In this document: positions 8,905-18,599 of the stretch, piece after piece
Numbering within the stretch: position 1 is the first letter of the stretch
How the letters are laid out: the number at the start of each line of letters is the position of its first letter
Assembly (NCBI RefSeq): GCF_001457795.1
Contig: NZ_LN898209.1
Location: forward strand, 164,522 to 228,521
DNA: 64,000 nucleotides
Source: Olsenella massiliensis
GTDB taxonomy: Bacteria > Actinomycetota > Coriobacteriia > Coriobacteriales > Atopobiaceae
Reading direction: 5' to 3'
Position numbers and translations under genes: made by a program
Notes under the pieces: generated by a model
Told to the model about the DNA's origin: nothing
The model's database searches: none
What the model saw: the letters and a program-made list of their open reading frames with translations, nothing else

Positions 8905-9360
8905 ATGAGCGACTTCGTAAAGGAGGAGAACGTGTTCGTCGGCCAGAGCGCGCAAAGCCGCGATGAGGTTCTCCGCTTTCTCGCCGACCGTGCGGGTGAT
9001 TTGGGCATCACTACCGATTCCGATGCCGTTTATCAGGCATTCCTTGAGCGCGAGGACATGGGTGAGACGGGTATGACTGACGGCTTCGCCGTGCCGCACG
9101 CTAAGAGTGCCGCTATCGACCATGCCACCGTTATCGTTTTCAAAAACGATTGCCCTCTTGATTGGCCTAGCTTCGACAACAAGCCGGTCGACATCGCCCT
9201 GGCGCTCCTCGTCCCCGACGTTGAGGCTGGTACGACGCATATCAAGCTACTGTCAAAGACCGCCGTACTGCTCATGCAGGAGGAGTTTAAGAAGCTTCTG
9301 CGCAGCTCTGACGATCGTAAGGCCATTGCTGACGCCATTAACACTGGCATCGAATCGTAA
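8905..9360 (+). CDS. PTS EIIA component, fructose/mannitol type (EIIA-2)
   Basis: The 151-residue protein is a stand-alone PTS EIIA domain of the fructose-mannitol-Ntr superfamily. The phosphorylated histidine is His65 in DGFAVPHAKS, the family signature, and the C-terminal half keeps the conserved VPDVEAGTTHIKLLSK region. It receives phosphate from HPr and passes it to an EIIB partner in the cytoplasm. ATG 8905 is chosen because GAGGGGAG precedes it by four bases. No EIIB or EIIC is visible on either side, so its cognate permease must be elsewhere or was lost at the composition boundary just downstream. A regulatory (Ntr-like) role is possible. Confidence 0.9.
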   Translation: MSDFVKEENVFVGQSAQSRDEVLRFLADRAGDLGITTDSDAVYQAFLEREDMGETGMTDGFAVPHAKSAAIDHATVIVFKNDCPLDWPSFDNKPVDIALALLVPDVEAGTTHIKLLSKTAVLLMQEEFKKLLRSSDDRKAIADAINTGIES

Positions 9361-9709
9361 AGGGAATCGTTTTTACTTTTGACTTGTTGGGTTGGTCCTT
9401 CTTGCTGCCGCATGGGAGTTAGGTGACAAGAAGGACTCAGCGCCCTTTCTTCGTCACCGTGCTAGAAGCGATGAGGTGGGCTCGCAGCAACGATAGTTCC
9501 CCCAGATGAGCCATATTCTTAGATGCTTCCTGTGCAACGCGCAGGCTGATTTCTGGTTCTATTTCGGCAACGGGAGAGCAGCGCCCTCCACTGCGCGCTC
9601 GCACGATCGAGCGTCTGTGACGGCCCAAGACCTTGTTAGAGGGAACGTCTAACCTTACCGCGGATGACGGGGGAGGCGCAGAGCATGGGGAGTCTTTACC
9701 GTCAGCAAC
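9361..9709. other. Gene-poor stretch at the composition boundary
   Basis: These 349 bases hold no convincing complete gene. A 10-bp inverted repeat (arms 9395-9404 and 9427-9436, 22-base loop) could act as a weak terminator for the EIIA gene. On the minus strand a frame ending at TGA 9437-9439 is open for about 70 codons inside the gap and reads like the C-terminal tail of a protein (it includes EISLRVAQEASKNMAHLGEL), but it runs into the antisense of the next gene and I recognise no family. Base composition changes from moderate to very high GC at roughly 9560-9700, so this is the probable seam between two segments. Confidence 0.45.
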
Positions 9710-10333
9710 GTGAACCTTATGCTCCAGCGCCTGCTCGACCCCATCGTCGTCTCGATCGCGCGCGACTATGGCGCGGAGGGGCACGAGGTGGGCAAGCTCC
9801 TCGCCGACAGGCTCTCGATCCCCCTGTACGACAACGAGCTGCTCGTGCGCTCGGCCCGGCGCATGGGCATCAACGTGGACCAGGCCGCCCTGGCCGAGCG
9901 GGCCCAGGACGTTCCGCTGGCCCTCCTGCCCGGCGCCATCGACCAGCGCACGGAGTCAGACCGCCTCTTTGAGGCCATGAGGCAGGTGATACTGGACCTG
10001 GGCGCCACCACGAGCTGCATCATCGAGGGGCGCCTGTCCGACTACATCCTGCGCGACAACCCCAACCTCATCGCGGTGCTGGTGACGGCTCCGCTCGAGT
10101 GTCGCGTCAAGATCGTCGCCGACAAGAGGGGCCTCTCGCCCCATGAGGCCCTCACCCTCGTGCGCCGTCAGCAGCGTCGCCGCGAGCGTTTCTACACCCG
10201 CTACTCCGCCGGCAGGTGGGACATGTACGCCGACAAGGACCTCGTCGTGGACCGCTCGGTCTTTGGCCGGCAGGGCTGCTGCGACATCATCGCGGCGGCA
10301 TACGAGTACAAGAGGTCGCTGATCGATCGGTAG
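9710..10333 (+). CDS. Cytidylate kinase-like family protein
   Basis: The 207-residue protein matches the cytidylate-kinase-2 fold seen in many anaerobes. It begins IVVSIARDYGAEGHEVGKLLADRL, a P-loop-like start in which the usual GSGG is replaced by GAEG, followed by PLYDNELL, the family's second signature. A basic lid RRQQRRRERFYTRY is in the C-terminal half. The true substrate of this subgroup is not established; it is distinct from the housekeeping Cmk. Start is uncertain: GTG 9710 or ATG 9719, neither with a clear ribosome site. It is the first high-GC gene after the composition boundary and seems to be transcribed alone. Confidence 0.8.
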   Translation: MNLMLQRLLDPIVVSIARDYGAEGHEVGKLLADRLSIPLYDNELLVRSARRMGINVDQAALAERAQDVPLALLPGAIDQRTESDRLFEAMRQVILDLGATTSCIIEGRLSDYILRDNPNLIAVLVTAPLECRVKIVADKRGLSPHEALTLVRRQQRRRERFYTRYSAGRWDMYADKDLVVDRSVFGRQGCCDIIAAAYEYKRSLIDR

Positions 10334-10530
10334 GACGCGCTGCCTCAATGCGATGCGGTCGCGCGGGCCTCTGGCGGGCGCTCCGAGGACATGCCTGTCC
10401 GGACGTCGTCGTGATGAGGGGTCGTATTGTCTTGGCTTCGTAAGCCTTTGGCTGGCGCGCACGATTTGTGGGTACGTCCCCCATGTCAGGTGGCTGCCCT
10501 GCAGGGCGGATGCGGAAAAAACGGGTGCAG

Positions 10531-13500
10531 ATGCTAGAGCTCAGGAACGTCTCGAAGACCTATGTGACCAGTGCGTTTTCTCAGGTTGCGCTTGACGGCG
10601 TGACGGTGATCCTGCGCGACAGCGAGTTCGTGGCGGTGCTGGGGCCGTCCGGGTCGGGCAAGACGACGATGCTCAACGTCCTTGGCGGCCTTGACCGTCC
10701 GGACGCGGGCGACATCGTCATCAACGGCGTCTCCACCGCGCAGTACGGTCCCAGGGACTGGGACGACTTCCGAAATCATCGCGTGGGCTTCGTCTTCCAG
10801 AGCTATAACCTCATCCCGCATCAGTCGGTCCTCTCCAACGTGGAGCTGGCGCTCACGCTCTCGGGCGTGGGTCGTGCGGAGCGAAGGACCCGCGCCTTGC
10901 GGGCGCTGGGGCAGGTTGGCCTTACGGACCACGCTCGCAAGCGACCCCACCAGCTCTCGGGCGGGCAGATGCAGCGCGTGGCCATCGCACGCGCCCTCGT
11001 GAACGACCCCGACATCATCCTTGCCGACGAGCCGACGGGGGCCCTGGACACCGAGACGGGCCTACAGGTCATGGAAATACTGGCCAAGGTCGCCCAGGAC
11101 CGCCTGGTGGTCATGGTCACGCATAACGCGGGTCTGGCCGAGCGCTACGCGACGCGCGTCATTCGCATCAGGGACGGCAGCGTCGTGGGGGACTCCGATC
11201 CCATCGCCGCAGGAGTCGGCCGCGGCGCCGCCGGCGTCGCGGCAGGGAAGGCCCCGGACGCCGTGCCCGACTCCCGCGCCCGAGACGTGGCGCCCGCCCG
11301 GCCCGCGTCGTCTGGCGACGGCGGTCCTGGGCGCGGTCGCAGGGGAGGAAGACGCGCGTCGATGGGCATCCTGACGGCCCTCTCGCTCTCCTTCAACAAC
11401 CTCATGAGCAAGGGGGGACGCACGGCCCTCACGGCCTTTGCGGGCTCCATCGGCATCATGGGCATCGCGGCCATCTTGGCCCTCTCAAACGGCGTCAACG
11501 ACTACATACGCACGACCGAGCGCGACACGCTCTCGAGCTACCCGCTCACCGTGAGCAGGGTCGGCATGGACATGTCGGGCCTGATGGGCACGATGACGGG
11601 AGGGTCGGACTCGACGCAGGGGGCGTCCGGGGGCGGCAAGGAGGCCGATGCCTCGGGCCCCATCCCGCAGACCGCCCTGGTGGGCGACCTGCTCGCACAG
11701 GTGAGGTCCAACGACCTCGCCGAGTTCAAGCGCTTCCTCGAGGGAGGCACATCGGACATCACGCGCTATGCCTCCGCCGTCCAGTACGGCTACGACGTCA
11801 CGCCTTGGGTCTTTGAGGAGGACGCCTCGCACGGCGTCACGCAGCTCAACCCCTCACCCCTGAGCGGGCCGTCGCCGCGCGCGGGCGAGCGCCTGTCGCT
11901 CAGCATCACCCCCTTCGGGTCCTCCTCGTTCTCGGAGCTTGCCTCCAGCCGCGACCTTCTCGAGAGCCAGATGGACGTGGTCAGGGGGCGCTGGCCCTCC
12001 GCCGACGACGAGGCGGTCCTCATCCTGCGGCCGGACGGCAGCATCAGCGACTACACCCTCTACAACCTCGGCTTCTATGACCTCGACGCCATGAGCGACC
12101 TCATGCGCAGGCGGACCGGCGGAGAGGACGTGGAGCTGCCGGACGACATGAGGGACTTCAGCTACGACGACGCGATGGGCATGAGGTTCAAGGTCGTTCC
12201 GGCCTGCGCGCTCTACCAGAGAAACGCCTCGTCAGGAACATGGACTGACATGTCCGACGACGCGGATTACCTGCGTGCGGTCGTAGACGAGGGCATCACC
12301 CTCAAGGTCGTGGGCGTCGTCAGGCCCACGAGCGCGGCGGGCGGGTCGAGCATGCCGGAGGGCGTCGGCTACCTGCCGTCCCTGACGAGCCGCCTGATCA
12401 AGGACTCGTCCGAGAGCCGGATAGTCCAGGACCAGCTCGCGCAGCCCGAGGTGGACGTCTTCACGGGACGGACCTTCGACGACCTGCAGAGCGAGCAGGG
12501 AAGGACCATGGACATGAGCTCCCTCTTCTCCGTTGACGAGGACAAGCTCAGGAGCGCCTTCTCCTTTGACGCCTCGGCGCTTCAGGGTCTGGGACGGCTT
12601 GACCTCTCGGGCATCTCCCTGGGGCCCTCCGACCCCACGGGGACATTTGGCCCCGACCTGACGGGCATGAGCCTTGACCCGAGCGTGACGTCCTCGATTC
12701 TTGACGCCGACGCCCTGGGGCGCCTCGTCGCCGACGCCCCGCGCTTTGACGTGGACGCGGCGCTGGGCCAGGCCGCCGCCGACCTGACGGACGAGCAGCG
12801 CGACGCCATCGCCCACGACACGTACGTGCTGGGCAGCGGCTTTATTCAGTGGATGCGCCAGAACCATCCCGACGAGGTCCTGGCGGACCCCTCCATCTCG
12901 TCCGACGCGCTGTCACGGCGCTTTCAGGAGTACGTGAGCGAGGACGCCACGGCCCGGGAGGTCCGCGACGACCTCGACGCGCTGACCGAGACCACGCTGC
13001 AGACGGTTGTGGACGATGCCATGCAGGCCTACCTGACCCGGCAGTTCGTGCCCTACTTTGCCCAGTCGATGCAGTCTCTCATGTCCGTGGCGGCGCAGGC
13101 CATGACCACGCAGCTCGCTCTGCAGCTGCAGCAGCAGATGGCCCAGGCCACCGACAGCCTCTCCACCCGGCTGTCACAGGTCATATCAGGCCAGCTTCAG
13201 GCGCAGATGTCTGCGCTCTCGCACGCGTTGAGCGACGGGTTTACGGTGGACCCCGCCGTCTTTGCGAGCGCCATCAAGCTCAACATGAGCCAGGAGGACC
13301 TGGCCTCGCTGTTTGCCAACTATGCGAACGCGGACGAGCTCACCTACCGCGCCAACCTCAGGAAGCTTGGGTACGCGGACGCAGCCGACCCCGACCTCAT
13401 CAAAATCTATCCCAAGGACTTCCCATCGAAGGAGGGCGTGCTCGGCGTCATCGACCAGTACAACCAGGCCGCCCGCGACGCCCAAGACGAAAGACGGGCC

Positions 13501-13962
13501 ATCCAATACGTTGACGTCGCCGGCACGCTGATGAGGTCGGTGACCTCCATCGTCGACATGGTCTCGCTGGTACTGATCGCCTTCGTCTCCATCTCGCTGG
13601 TGGTGAGCTCCATCATGATCGGCATCATCACCTACATCAGCGTGCTCGAGCGTCGCAAGGAGATCGGCATACTGCGCGCCATGGGGGCGTCCCGGCTCAA
13701 CATCGCCAACATCTTCAATGCCGAGACGACCATCGAGGGGCTCCTGTCCGGCGTCCTGGCCATCTCCGTCGTATATGCGCTGTCGGCACCCATAAACGCC
13801 GCCGTGCTCCAGGCCCAGGGCGTCCACGGCATCATGGCGCTCCGTCTTGCGGACGCCGTCGCGCTGGTTGTCGTCTCGGTCCTTCTCACGCTCGTCGCGG
13901 GCGTCGTGCCCGCCATGGCCGCGGCGCGTCGTGACCCGGTTGAGGCTCTCAGGGGCGAGTAG
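10531..13962 (+). CDS. MacB-like ABC exporter: fused ATPase and FtsX permease with giant ectodomain
   Basis: One 1143-residue chain carries an ABC ATPase (Walker [10 protein letters not shown] at 38-46, signature LSGGQ at 142-146, Walker B aspartate-glutamate near 166) followed by a Pro/Ala/Arg-rich linker, a first membrane helix at about 300-320, a roughly 670-residue exported region rich in Asp, Ser and Met-Ser repeats, and three C-terminal helices (about 1000-1135) with the FtsX signature [15 protein letters not shown]. Type VII ABC exporters of this kind drive efflux or periplasm/cell-surface mechanical work rather than import. ATG 10531 begins the ATPase directly; earlier in-frame starts add an unrelated tail. 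The very long ectodomain is typical of Gram-positive members with unknown cargo. Confidence 0.88.
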   Translation: MLELRNVSKTYVTSAFSQVALDGVTVILRDSEFVAVLGPSGSGKTTMLNVLGGLDRPDAGDIVINGVSTAQYGPRDWDDFRNHRVGFVFQSYNLIPHQSVLSNVELALTLSGVGRAERRTRALRALGQVGLTDHARKRPHQLSGGQMQRVAIARALVNDPDIILADEPTGALDTETGLQVMEILAKVAQDRLVVMVTHNAGLAERYATRVIRIRDGSVVGDSDPIAAGVGRGAAGVAAGKAPDAVPDSRARDVAPARPASSGDGGPGRGRRGGRRASMGILTALSLSFNNLMSKGGRTALTAFAGSIGIMGIAAILALSNGVNDYIRTTERDTLSSYPLTVSRVGMDMSGLMGTMTGGSDSTQGASGGGKEADASGPIPQTALVGDLLAQVRSNDLAEFKRFLEGGTSDITRYASAVQYGYDVTPWVFEEDASHGVTQLNPSPLSGPSPRAGERLSLSITPFGSSSFSELASSRDLLESQMDVVRGRWPSADDEAVLILRPDGSISDYTLYNLGFYDLDAMSDLMRRRTGGEDVELPDDMRDFSYDDAMGMRFKVVPACALYQRNASSGTWTDMSDDADYLRAVVDEGITLKVVGVVRPTSAAGGSSMPEGVGYLPSLTSRLIKDSSESRIVQDQLAQPEVDVFTGRTFDDLQSEQGRTMDMSSLFSVDEDKLRSAFSFDASALQGLGRLDLSGISLGPSDPTGTFGPDLTGMSLDPSVTSSILDADALGRLVADAPRFDVDAALGQAAADLTDEQRDAIAHDTYVLGSGFIQWMRQNHPDEVLADPSISSDALSRRFQEYVSEDATAREVRDDLDALTETTLQTVVDDAMQAYLTRQFVPYFAQSMQSLMSVAAQAMTTQLALQLQQQMAQATDSLSTRLSQVISGQLQAQMSALSHALSDGFTVDPAVFASAIKLNMSQEDLASLFANYANADELTYRANLRKLGYADAADPDLIKIYPKDFPSKEGVLGVIDQYNQAARDAQDERRAIQYVDVAGTLMRSVTSIVDMVSLVLIAFVSISLVVSSIMIGIITYISVLERRKEIGILRAMGASRLNIANIFNAETTIEGLLSGVLAISVVYALSAPINAAVLQAQGVHGIMALRLADAVALVVVSVLLTLVAGVVPAMAAARRDPVEALRGE

Positions 13963-14053
13963 TACCATCATCAGATGTCGTGGCGCGCACCGTCACGGAC
14001 CCTGACCCCGACTCTGACCCGTCATCCCACGGACCGAGAGGAGCCTGTCTCAC

Positions 14054-15433
14054 ATGCCCGAAGCCACGCCTCCCTCCGACGCGCAGCGTGAGCGCATCGA
14101 GCGGGCGCGGCGGCTCTTCGTGGACCTCTCGCCCCGTCGCCTCTTCTTTACCGCCGCGGTCCCCGGCGCCCTGAGCATGCTCTCGTCCTCGCTCTACGAT
14201 CTGGCGGACGGCATCTTTGTGGGACAGATCCTGGGCGAGCAGGCCTTTGCCGCCGTCAACTTCGCGATGCCCTTCGTGATCATGGTCTTCGCCTTTGGCG
14301 ACCTGGTGGGCGTGGGTTCGTCGGTGCCCATCTCCATCGCCCTGGGCAGGGGGGACCACGACCGCGCCAACAACGTCTTCAGCTGCTCGATCATCATGAA
14401 CGTGGCGGGCGGCGGCCTGCTGGGCGGCCTGCTCTGGCTCCTGTCGCCTTGGATCATGGGGATGCTGGGCGCCACAGGGGAGCTCGCGGACATGGCCGTG
14501 ACCTTCGTGAGGATGTACGCGCTCTGGTCGCCCGTCACCACCACGATGTTCGCCATTGACAACTACCTGCGCATCTGCGGCAAGATCAAGAGCGCCCTGG
14601 CCCTCAACGTGTTCATGGCGCTGGTCGGGGCCGCCGTGGAGTTCTCGCTCCTGTACTATGCGCGCCTGGGCGTATTCGGTGCGGCTCTGGGCTACTGCGT
14701 CGCCATCGCCTCGGCGGTCGTCGTGGGGATGGCGCCCTTCGCGGCGGGACGGATGCTTCTGCGGCTCGTGCGCCCGCGCTTTACGCTTGAGCTGGTGAGG
14801 GAGGTCATGGTCGCCGGCATGTCGGCGTTTCTCAACAACGTGGCCAGCCGCCTCGCCGCCGTCATACTCAACGTCGCTCTGCTCTCGACGGGCGGGGCCC
14901 GCGCCGTGTCGGTCTACGGCATGCTCATGTACGCGGGCGGCTTCATCTATCCCATCATCTACGGCATCTGCGACTCCCTGCAGCCCGCCGTCGGCTACAA
15001 CTGGGGCGCCCGCCACTTTGAGCGCGTGCGGGCCATCGAGCGCTGGTGCTTTGGCGCCGCCGCCTTCGTGGGCGTGGGGTTCTCCTGCGCCATGTTCCTC
15101 TTTCCGGAGCAGGTGACGCGCATCTTCATGGCCGACGCCTCGGGCGAGCTGCTCGCCCTGGCCATCTGGGCCTTCAGGTGCTTCTCGCTGACCTACCTGG
15201 TTCGCTGGTTCCCCATAGCGACGCTCTCGCTGTTCACTGCGACCGAGAACCCCAAGCTCGCGGTGCTGCTGTCGATATTCTTCGCCCTCGTCGCCCCGCT
15301 GGTGGCCCTGGGCGTTCTGTGGCCGCTCGGCCTCACGGGGCTGTGGCTTAACGTGCCGCTGTCCGGCCTGCTGTCCGCCGGCGTCGCCCTTGGGCTGATA
15401 CGCGCCTTCAGGGACGAGCTTCACCTGCGCTAG
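14054..15433 (+). CDS. MATE family multidrug/sodium efflux transporter
   Basis: The 459-residue protein has about twelve hydrophobic helices and the typical MATE N-terminus with PGALSMLSSSLYDLADGIFVGQILG (read from residue 37), in which the helix-1 region is followed by the conserved loop. A second internally similar half begins near MVAGMSAFLNNVASRLAAV. MATE proteins export cationic drugs or metabolites in exchange for Na+ or H+. It lies 91 bases after the ABC exporter on the same strand, so the two may share a transcript and both face outward. The extra 35-residue charged N-terminus before helix 1 is soluble. Substrate is not predictable. Confidence 0.92.
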   Translation: MPEATPPSDAQRERIERARRLFVDLSPRRLFFTAAVPGALSMLSSSLYDLADGIFVGQILGEQAFAAVNFAMPFVIMVFAFGDLVGVGSSVPISIALGRGDHDRANNVFSCSIIMNVAGGGLLGGLLWLLSPWIMGMLGATGELADMAVTFVRMYALWSPVTTTMFAIDNYLRICGKIKSALALNVFMALVGAAVEFSLLYYARLGVFGAALGYCVAIASAVVVGMAPFAAGRMLLRLVRPRFTLELVREVMVAGMSAFLNNVASRLAAVILNVALLSTGGARAVSVYGMLMYAGGFIYPIIYGICDSLQPAVGYNWGARHFERVRAIERWCFGAAAFVGVGFSCAMFLFPEQVTRIFMADASGELLALAIWAFRCFSLTYLVRWFPIATLSLFTATENPKLAVLLSIFFALVAPLVALGVLWPLGLTGLWLNVPLSGLLSAGVALGLIRAFRDELHLR

Positions 15434-15552
15434 CCGGGGTCCACGCGTCCGCGCCGACGCCCCCTCGCGCCACCGTGGCCAAATTCATCGAACATATGTC
15501 CGCATCTTGCGCTATGCTACGGATGAGATGGCCCGGGACGAGGGAGGAAGTC

Positions 15553-16134
15553 ATGTTCAAGAAGACAAGCGACCTGCGCGTGGCCGCGTTCTTTGCCGAC
15601 GGCCTGGAGGAGTGCGAGGCCCTGGTGGTATGCGACCTCCTCTATCGCGCGGGCATCAAGGTCGACAAGGTGTCCGTGACGAGCAACCTGGCCGTCCAAT
15701 CGAGCCACGAGGTGACCATCGTCTGCGACTGCAGCCTGCGGGACGAGGACTTCTCGTTTGATGACTACGGCCTGCTCTTCCTGCCCGGCGGCATGCCCGG
15801 TTCGACCAACCTGCGCGCCTGCGAGCCTCTGACCGCGGCCCTTCGGACGGCCGTCGCGGCGGGCACGGACGTCGCGGCCGTCTGCGCGGCGCCCTTCATC
15901 CTGGCCGAGCTGGGCCTCCTCGCAGGAAGGCGCGCCACGAGCAACCCTGGCTTTCAGCACGTCCTCGCCGAGCACGGCGCCCAGGTGCTCCAAGACCCGG
16001 TGGTCATGGACGGCAGCCTCATCACCAGCAAGGGCCTGGGCACCTGCGTGGAGCTGGGCCTGGCGCTTGTGGGTCGCTACCTGGGCCCCAAGGCCGTCGA
16101 GCGGCTCAAGGACCAGATCGTCTACCTGCGCTAG
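15553..16134 (+). CDS. DJ-1/PfpI family protein (YajL/ThiJ-like)
   Basis: At 193 residues this is a typical DJ-1 superfamily member. It has the N-terminal glutamate motif LEECEA, LFLPGGMPGS, and the nucleophile elbow VCAAP with the reactive cysteine; the later ATSNPGF and ITSKGLGT loops also fit. Related proteins act as redox-sensitive chaperones or glyoxalase-like enzymes. ATG 15553 is preceded by AGGGAGGAAG, an excellent ribosome site, so the longer in-frame opening at 15475 is rejected. It ends 12 bases before the Y-family polymerase start, suggesting co-transcription with a damage-tolerance gene; a shared stress role is inference. Confidence 0.9.
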   Translation: MFKKTSDLRVAAFFADGLEECEALVVCDLLYRAGIKVDKVSVTSNLAVQSSHEVTIVCDCSLRDEDFSFDDYGLLFLPGGMPGSTNLRACEPLTAALRTAVAAGTDVAAVCAAPFILAELGLLAGRRATSNPGFQHVLAEHGAQVLQDPVVMDGSLITSKGLGTCVELGLALVGRYLGPKAVERLKDQIVYLR

Positions 16135-16146
16135 GGTCAGACGCTC

Positions 16147-17541
16147 ATGCACGGGCTCGCCACGACCCCCGCGGGGGCGGGGCGCACGTCGCCTCGGCAA
16201 CGCTGGTATCTGGTCGTTGACCTCAAGAGCTTCTACGCGAGCGTGGAGTGCGTGGAGCGCGGGCTCGACCCGCTGACGGCCCGCCTGGTGGTGGCCGACC
16301 CCACCCGCACCCAAAAGACCATCTGCCTGGCCGCGTCGCCCGCCCTGAAGGCGCTCGGCGTGCGCAACCGCTGTCGGGTGTTTGAGATTCCCACGTCCAT
16401 CGACTATCTGATGGCGAGCCCGCGCATGGCCCTCTACATAGAGCGCTCCGCCGATGTCTACGCCGTCTATCTGCGGTACGTGAGCCCCGAGGACATCCAC
16501 GTGTACTCCATTGACGAGGCCTTCCTGGACGTGACTCCCTACCTGGGCCTATATGGCTGCACGGCCCGCGAGTTGGCCGAGCGCATTCGTCAGGACGTGA
16601 TGCGCTCCACGGGCATCCCGGCCGCCTGCGGGGTGGGCACCAACCTGTACCTCGCCAAGGTGGCCCTTGACATCACGGCCAAGCACAGCCCCGACTCGCT
16701 TGGCATCCTCACGCAGGAGAGCTACCGTCAGACGCTCTGGGACCACCGGCCCCTCACGGACTTCTGGCGCGTCGGCCCTGCCACGGCGCGCCGGCTGGCC
16801 GCCCTGGGCGTCACCACCATGGGACAGTTGGCCTCGCACCCTCCCGAGCCGCTCTACCGGACGTTCGGCGTGGACGCCGAGATACTCATCGATCACGCCT
16901 GGGGCGTCGAGCCGGTCACCATCGCAGACGTCAAGTCCTATCGGCCGCGGAGCGAGAGCCTCTCAAACGGCCAGGTCCTGGCGCATGACACGGACCGTGC
17001 GGGCGGCCTCGTCATCGCCAAGGAGATGGCGGACGCCCTGACGCTGGAGCTGGTGGAACGCGGGCTCGTGTGCTCGTCCCTCTCGCTCATGGTGGGCTAC
17101 AAGCCCACCCCGCGCGACGGGCATGTCGCCCTCGGGGTGGCGCGGCGAGCAGGGGCGCACCCGGGCGACCTGCGCCGAGGTGAGTTGAGGGAGGCCGGCG
17201 GCGTCACGCTGTCGCAGCCCACCAGCTCGCTCGCGCGAGTCTGGCGCGCGCTCGAGGGGCTGTACGGTCGCGTCGTCACCCGGGACCTCCCGGTGCACCG
17301 GTTGAGCGTCTGCTTGGGCGGGGTCGGTTCCGAGCGGGCCCCGGGCACCCAGATGAGCCTTCTTGACGATGGGGGAGCAGATGACGCGCGCGAACGTCGT
17401 CGCCAGGAGGCCATCAGCGCAATCAAGGGCAAGTTTGGCAAGAACGCCCTGATCAAAGGTATAGACCTGCTGCCGGGTGCCACGGCGCGGGAGCGCAACG
17501 CCCAGATTGGGGGTCATCGCAGTGGCGTCGAGGAGGGCTGA
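16147..17541 (+). CDS. Y-family DNA polymerase (UmuC/DinB group)
   Basis: The 464-residue enzyme is a translesion DNA polymerase. Motif I with its metal-binding aspartate is DLKSFYASVE near residue 25, the steric-gate region follows, and the second catalytic site is YSIDEAFLDV near 120. The little-finger domain shows RSESLSNGQVL. It is closest in layout to the UmuC-like polymerases of Gram-positive bacteria rather than DinB, because a YolD-like partner follows directly. The C-terminal RRQEAISAIKGKFGKNALIKG resembles the tail seen in that group. Such enzymes are usually induced by the SOS response, but I did not find a clear LexA box in the short gap upstream. Confidence 0.9.
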   Translation: MHGLATTPAGAGRTSPRQRWYLVVDLKSFYASVECVERGLDPLTARLVVADPTRTQKTICLAASPALKALGVRNRCRVFEIPTSIDYLMASPRMALYIERSADVYAVYLRYVSPEDIHVYSIDEAFLDVTPYLGLYGCTARELAERIRQDVMRSTGIPAACGVGTNLYLAKVALDITAKHSPDSLGILTQESYRQTLWDHRPLTDFWRVGPATARRLAALGVTTMGQLASHPPEPLYRTFGVDAEILIDHAWGVEPVTIADVKSYRPRSESLSNGQVLAHDTDRAGGLVIAKEMADALTLELVERGLVCSSLSLMVGYKPTPRDGHVALGVARRAGAHPGDLRRGELREAGGVTLSQPTSSLARVWRALEGLYGRVVTRDLPVHRLSVCLGGVGSERAPGTQMSLLDDGGADDARERRRQEAISAIKGKFGKNALIKGIDLLPGATARERNAQIGGHRSGVEEG

Positions 17542-17989
17542 GGGGGCGGCTGTGGGACGTCCTGGGGCTGCCACGTCCGGACGTCCTGCGCGGCCGACGC
17601 CGCCGGGCGACCCGTCGTCGACCCTCGACGGCGACGACGAGCTGCATCTGCGCCATCCGCGCATGCCTCTCTCGCGGCGGGCAAAGATCTTCATGCCCTT
17701 CGAGCCTCTCAGGGGCTATCGCGCGGCCCTGCGCGAGCGCGAGCGTCGGCTGGTCCGCGTGCCGCGCGTCGAGCTTGGCCTCGAGCGCCGCGAGGAGCTC
17801 TCGGCGCTGCTGGCGTCCCTGCGCGCCGGCGAGGAGGTCCTCGTCCGCCACTATCGGGACGGCAGCTACGTGCTGACACGGGGCGTCGTCGCCAGGCTGC
17901 GCCGAGCCGATCGGGTCCTCGAGCTTGACGGGGCGAGCATCCCCCTTGAGGACATCGCCCTGCTGGAGCGCGTGGACGCCCGGGAATAG
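17522..17989 (+). CDS. YolD-like protein, partner of the Y-family polymerase
   Basis: The central part contains HPRMPLSRRAKIFMPFEPL followed by GYRAAL, which matches the YolD-like pattern of a short basic patch, then RA..F.PF..L.GY..A. The C-terminal half (EEVLVRHYRDGSYVLTRGVV) forms a small beta-rich module. YolD-like proteins are commonly encoded next to UmuC-type polymerases in Firmicutes and are thought to be functional counterparts of UmuD; here the gene overlaps the polymerase by 20 bases from GTG 17522. The start is uncertain because the first 50 residues are low-complexity Ala/Pro/Arg. Assignment rests on the motif and the neighbour. Confidence 0.65.
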   Translation: MASRRAEGAAVGRPGAATSGRPARPTPPGDPSSTLDGDDELHLRHPRMPLSRRAKIFMPFEPLRGYRAALRERERRLVRVPRVELGLERREELSALLASLRAGEEVLVRHYRDGSYVLTRGVVARLRRADRVLELDGASIPLEDIALLERVDARE

Positions 17990-18161
17990 GTCCCGCCCGC
18001 CGCCGTCGCGCCCTTGTCGTCAAGAGTTCGCGGCGTGGCCCGCGCTGACGGCTTTGTGACGTCTGGAGGCGCGCGGGCGCCGAGCGCCATCCCCGCGGTC
18101 GCGCTTGGGCATAATAGACGGAAGTCGTCATGGACGGGACGGACGTGAAGAGAGGTGAGGC

Positions 18162-18455
18162 ATGGCGCGTCAGGTACGCACGCGGCAGCTCGTCGGCGAG
18201 GAGAGGGACTATCGTGACGTCGCGGCCAACGCCCGCGGCTCATGGCTGCTGACCCTGCTCGGGCTTCTCCTGTCGGCCCTGGGCATCGCCCTGGTCCCAG
18301 GTGGAGGAGGCACGCAGCTGCCTCTCACGCTCCTTGCCATCGCCGTCGTCCTGGGTGGCGTCGCCCTGCTGTACGGGGGGCACTCCCTACGGCGTGACGC
18401 CCGCAGGGCCAAGCGGCGTCATGACGAGGGACGAGGGGAGCGGCATCGTGGCTGA
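18162..18455 (+). CDS. Small two-helix membrane protein of unknown function
   Basis: A 97-residue protein with an N-terminal charged stretch, two hydrophobic helices (about 28-47 and 53-73) joined by a Gly-rich turn, and a strongly basic C-terminus full of Arg, His and Lys. GAGAGGTGAGGC precedes the ATG. I recognise no family. A TATA-like -10 (CATAAT at 18110-18115) lies about 45 bases upstream. It may be transcribed alone; the next gene begins 144 bases later. Confidence 0.6.
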   Translation: MARQVRTRQLVGEERDYRDVAANARGSWLLTLLGLLLSALGIALVPGGGGTQLPLTLLAIAVVLGGVALLYGGHSLRRDARRAKRRHDEGRGERHRG

Positions 18456-18599
18456 CGGGCGCCGCCGTCGCCGGCGCGTCCGCTCGCGCCTGGGCGACAG
18501 GCCTGCTGCCATGGTCGCTCCCCACGTGCCGGAACGCTAGAATTGGCTTCGGCCGCCGCGCGAGAGGCGGGCGCAGGCGACGCTGGCAGGAGGTGACCC

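Noticed and set aside
1..9360. Left block as a defined mobile island
   Set aside because: No integrase, attachment site, flanking repeats or tRNA at its visible edge; composition alone does not prove mobility and a misjoin is as likely.
13949..15424. Long minus-strand frame opposite the MATE transporter
   Set aside because: Hydrophilic His/Glu-rich antisense; the plus strand gives a proper twelve-helix transporter.
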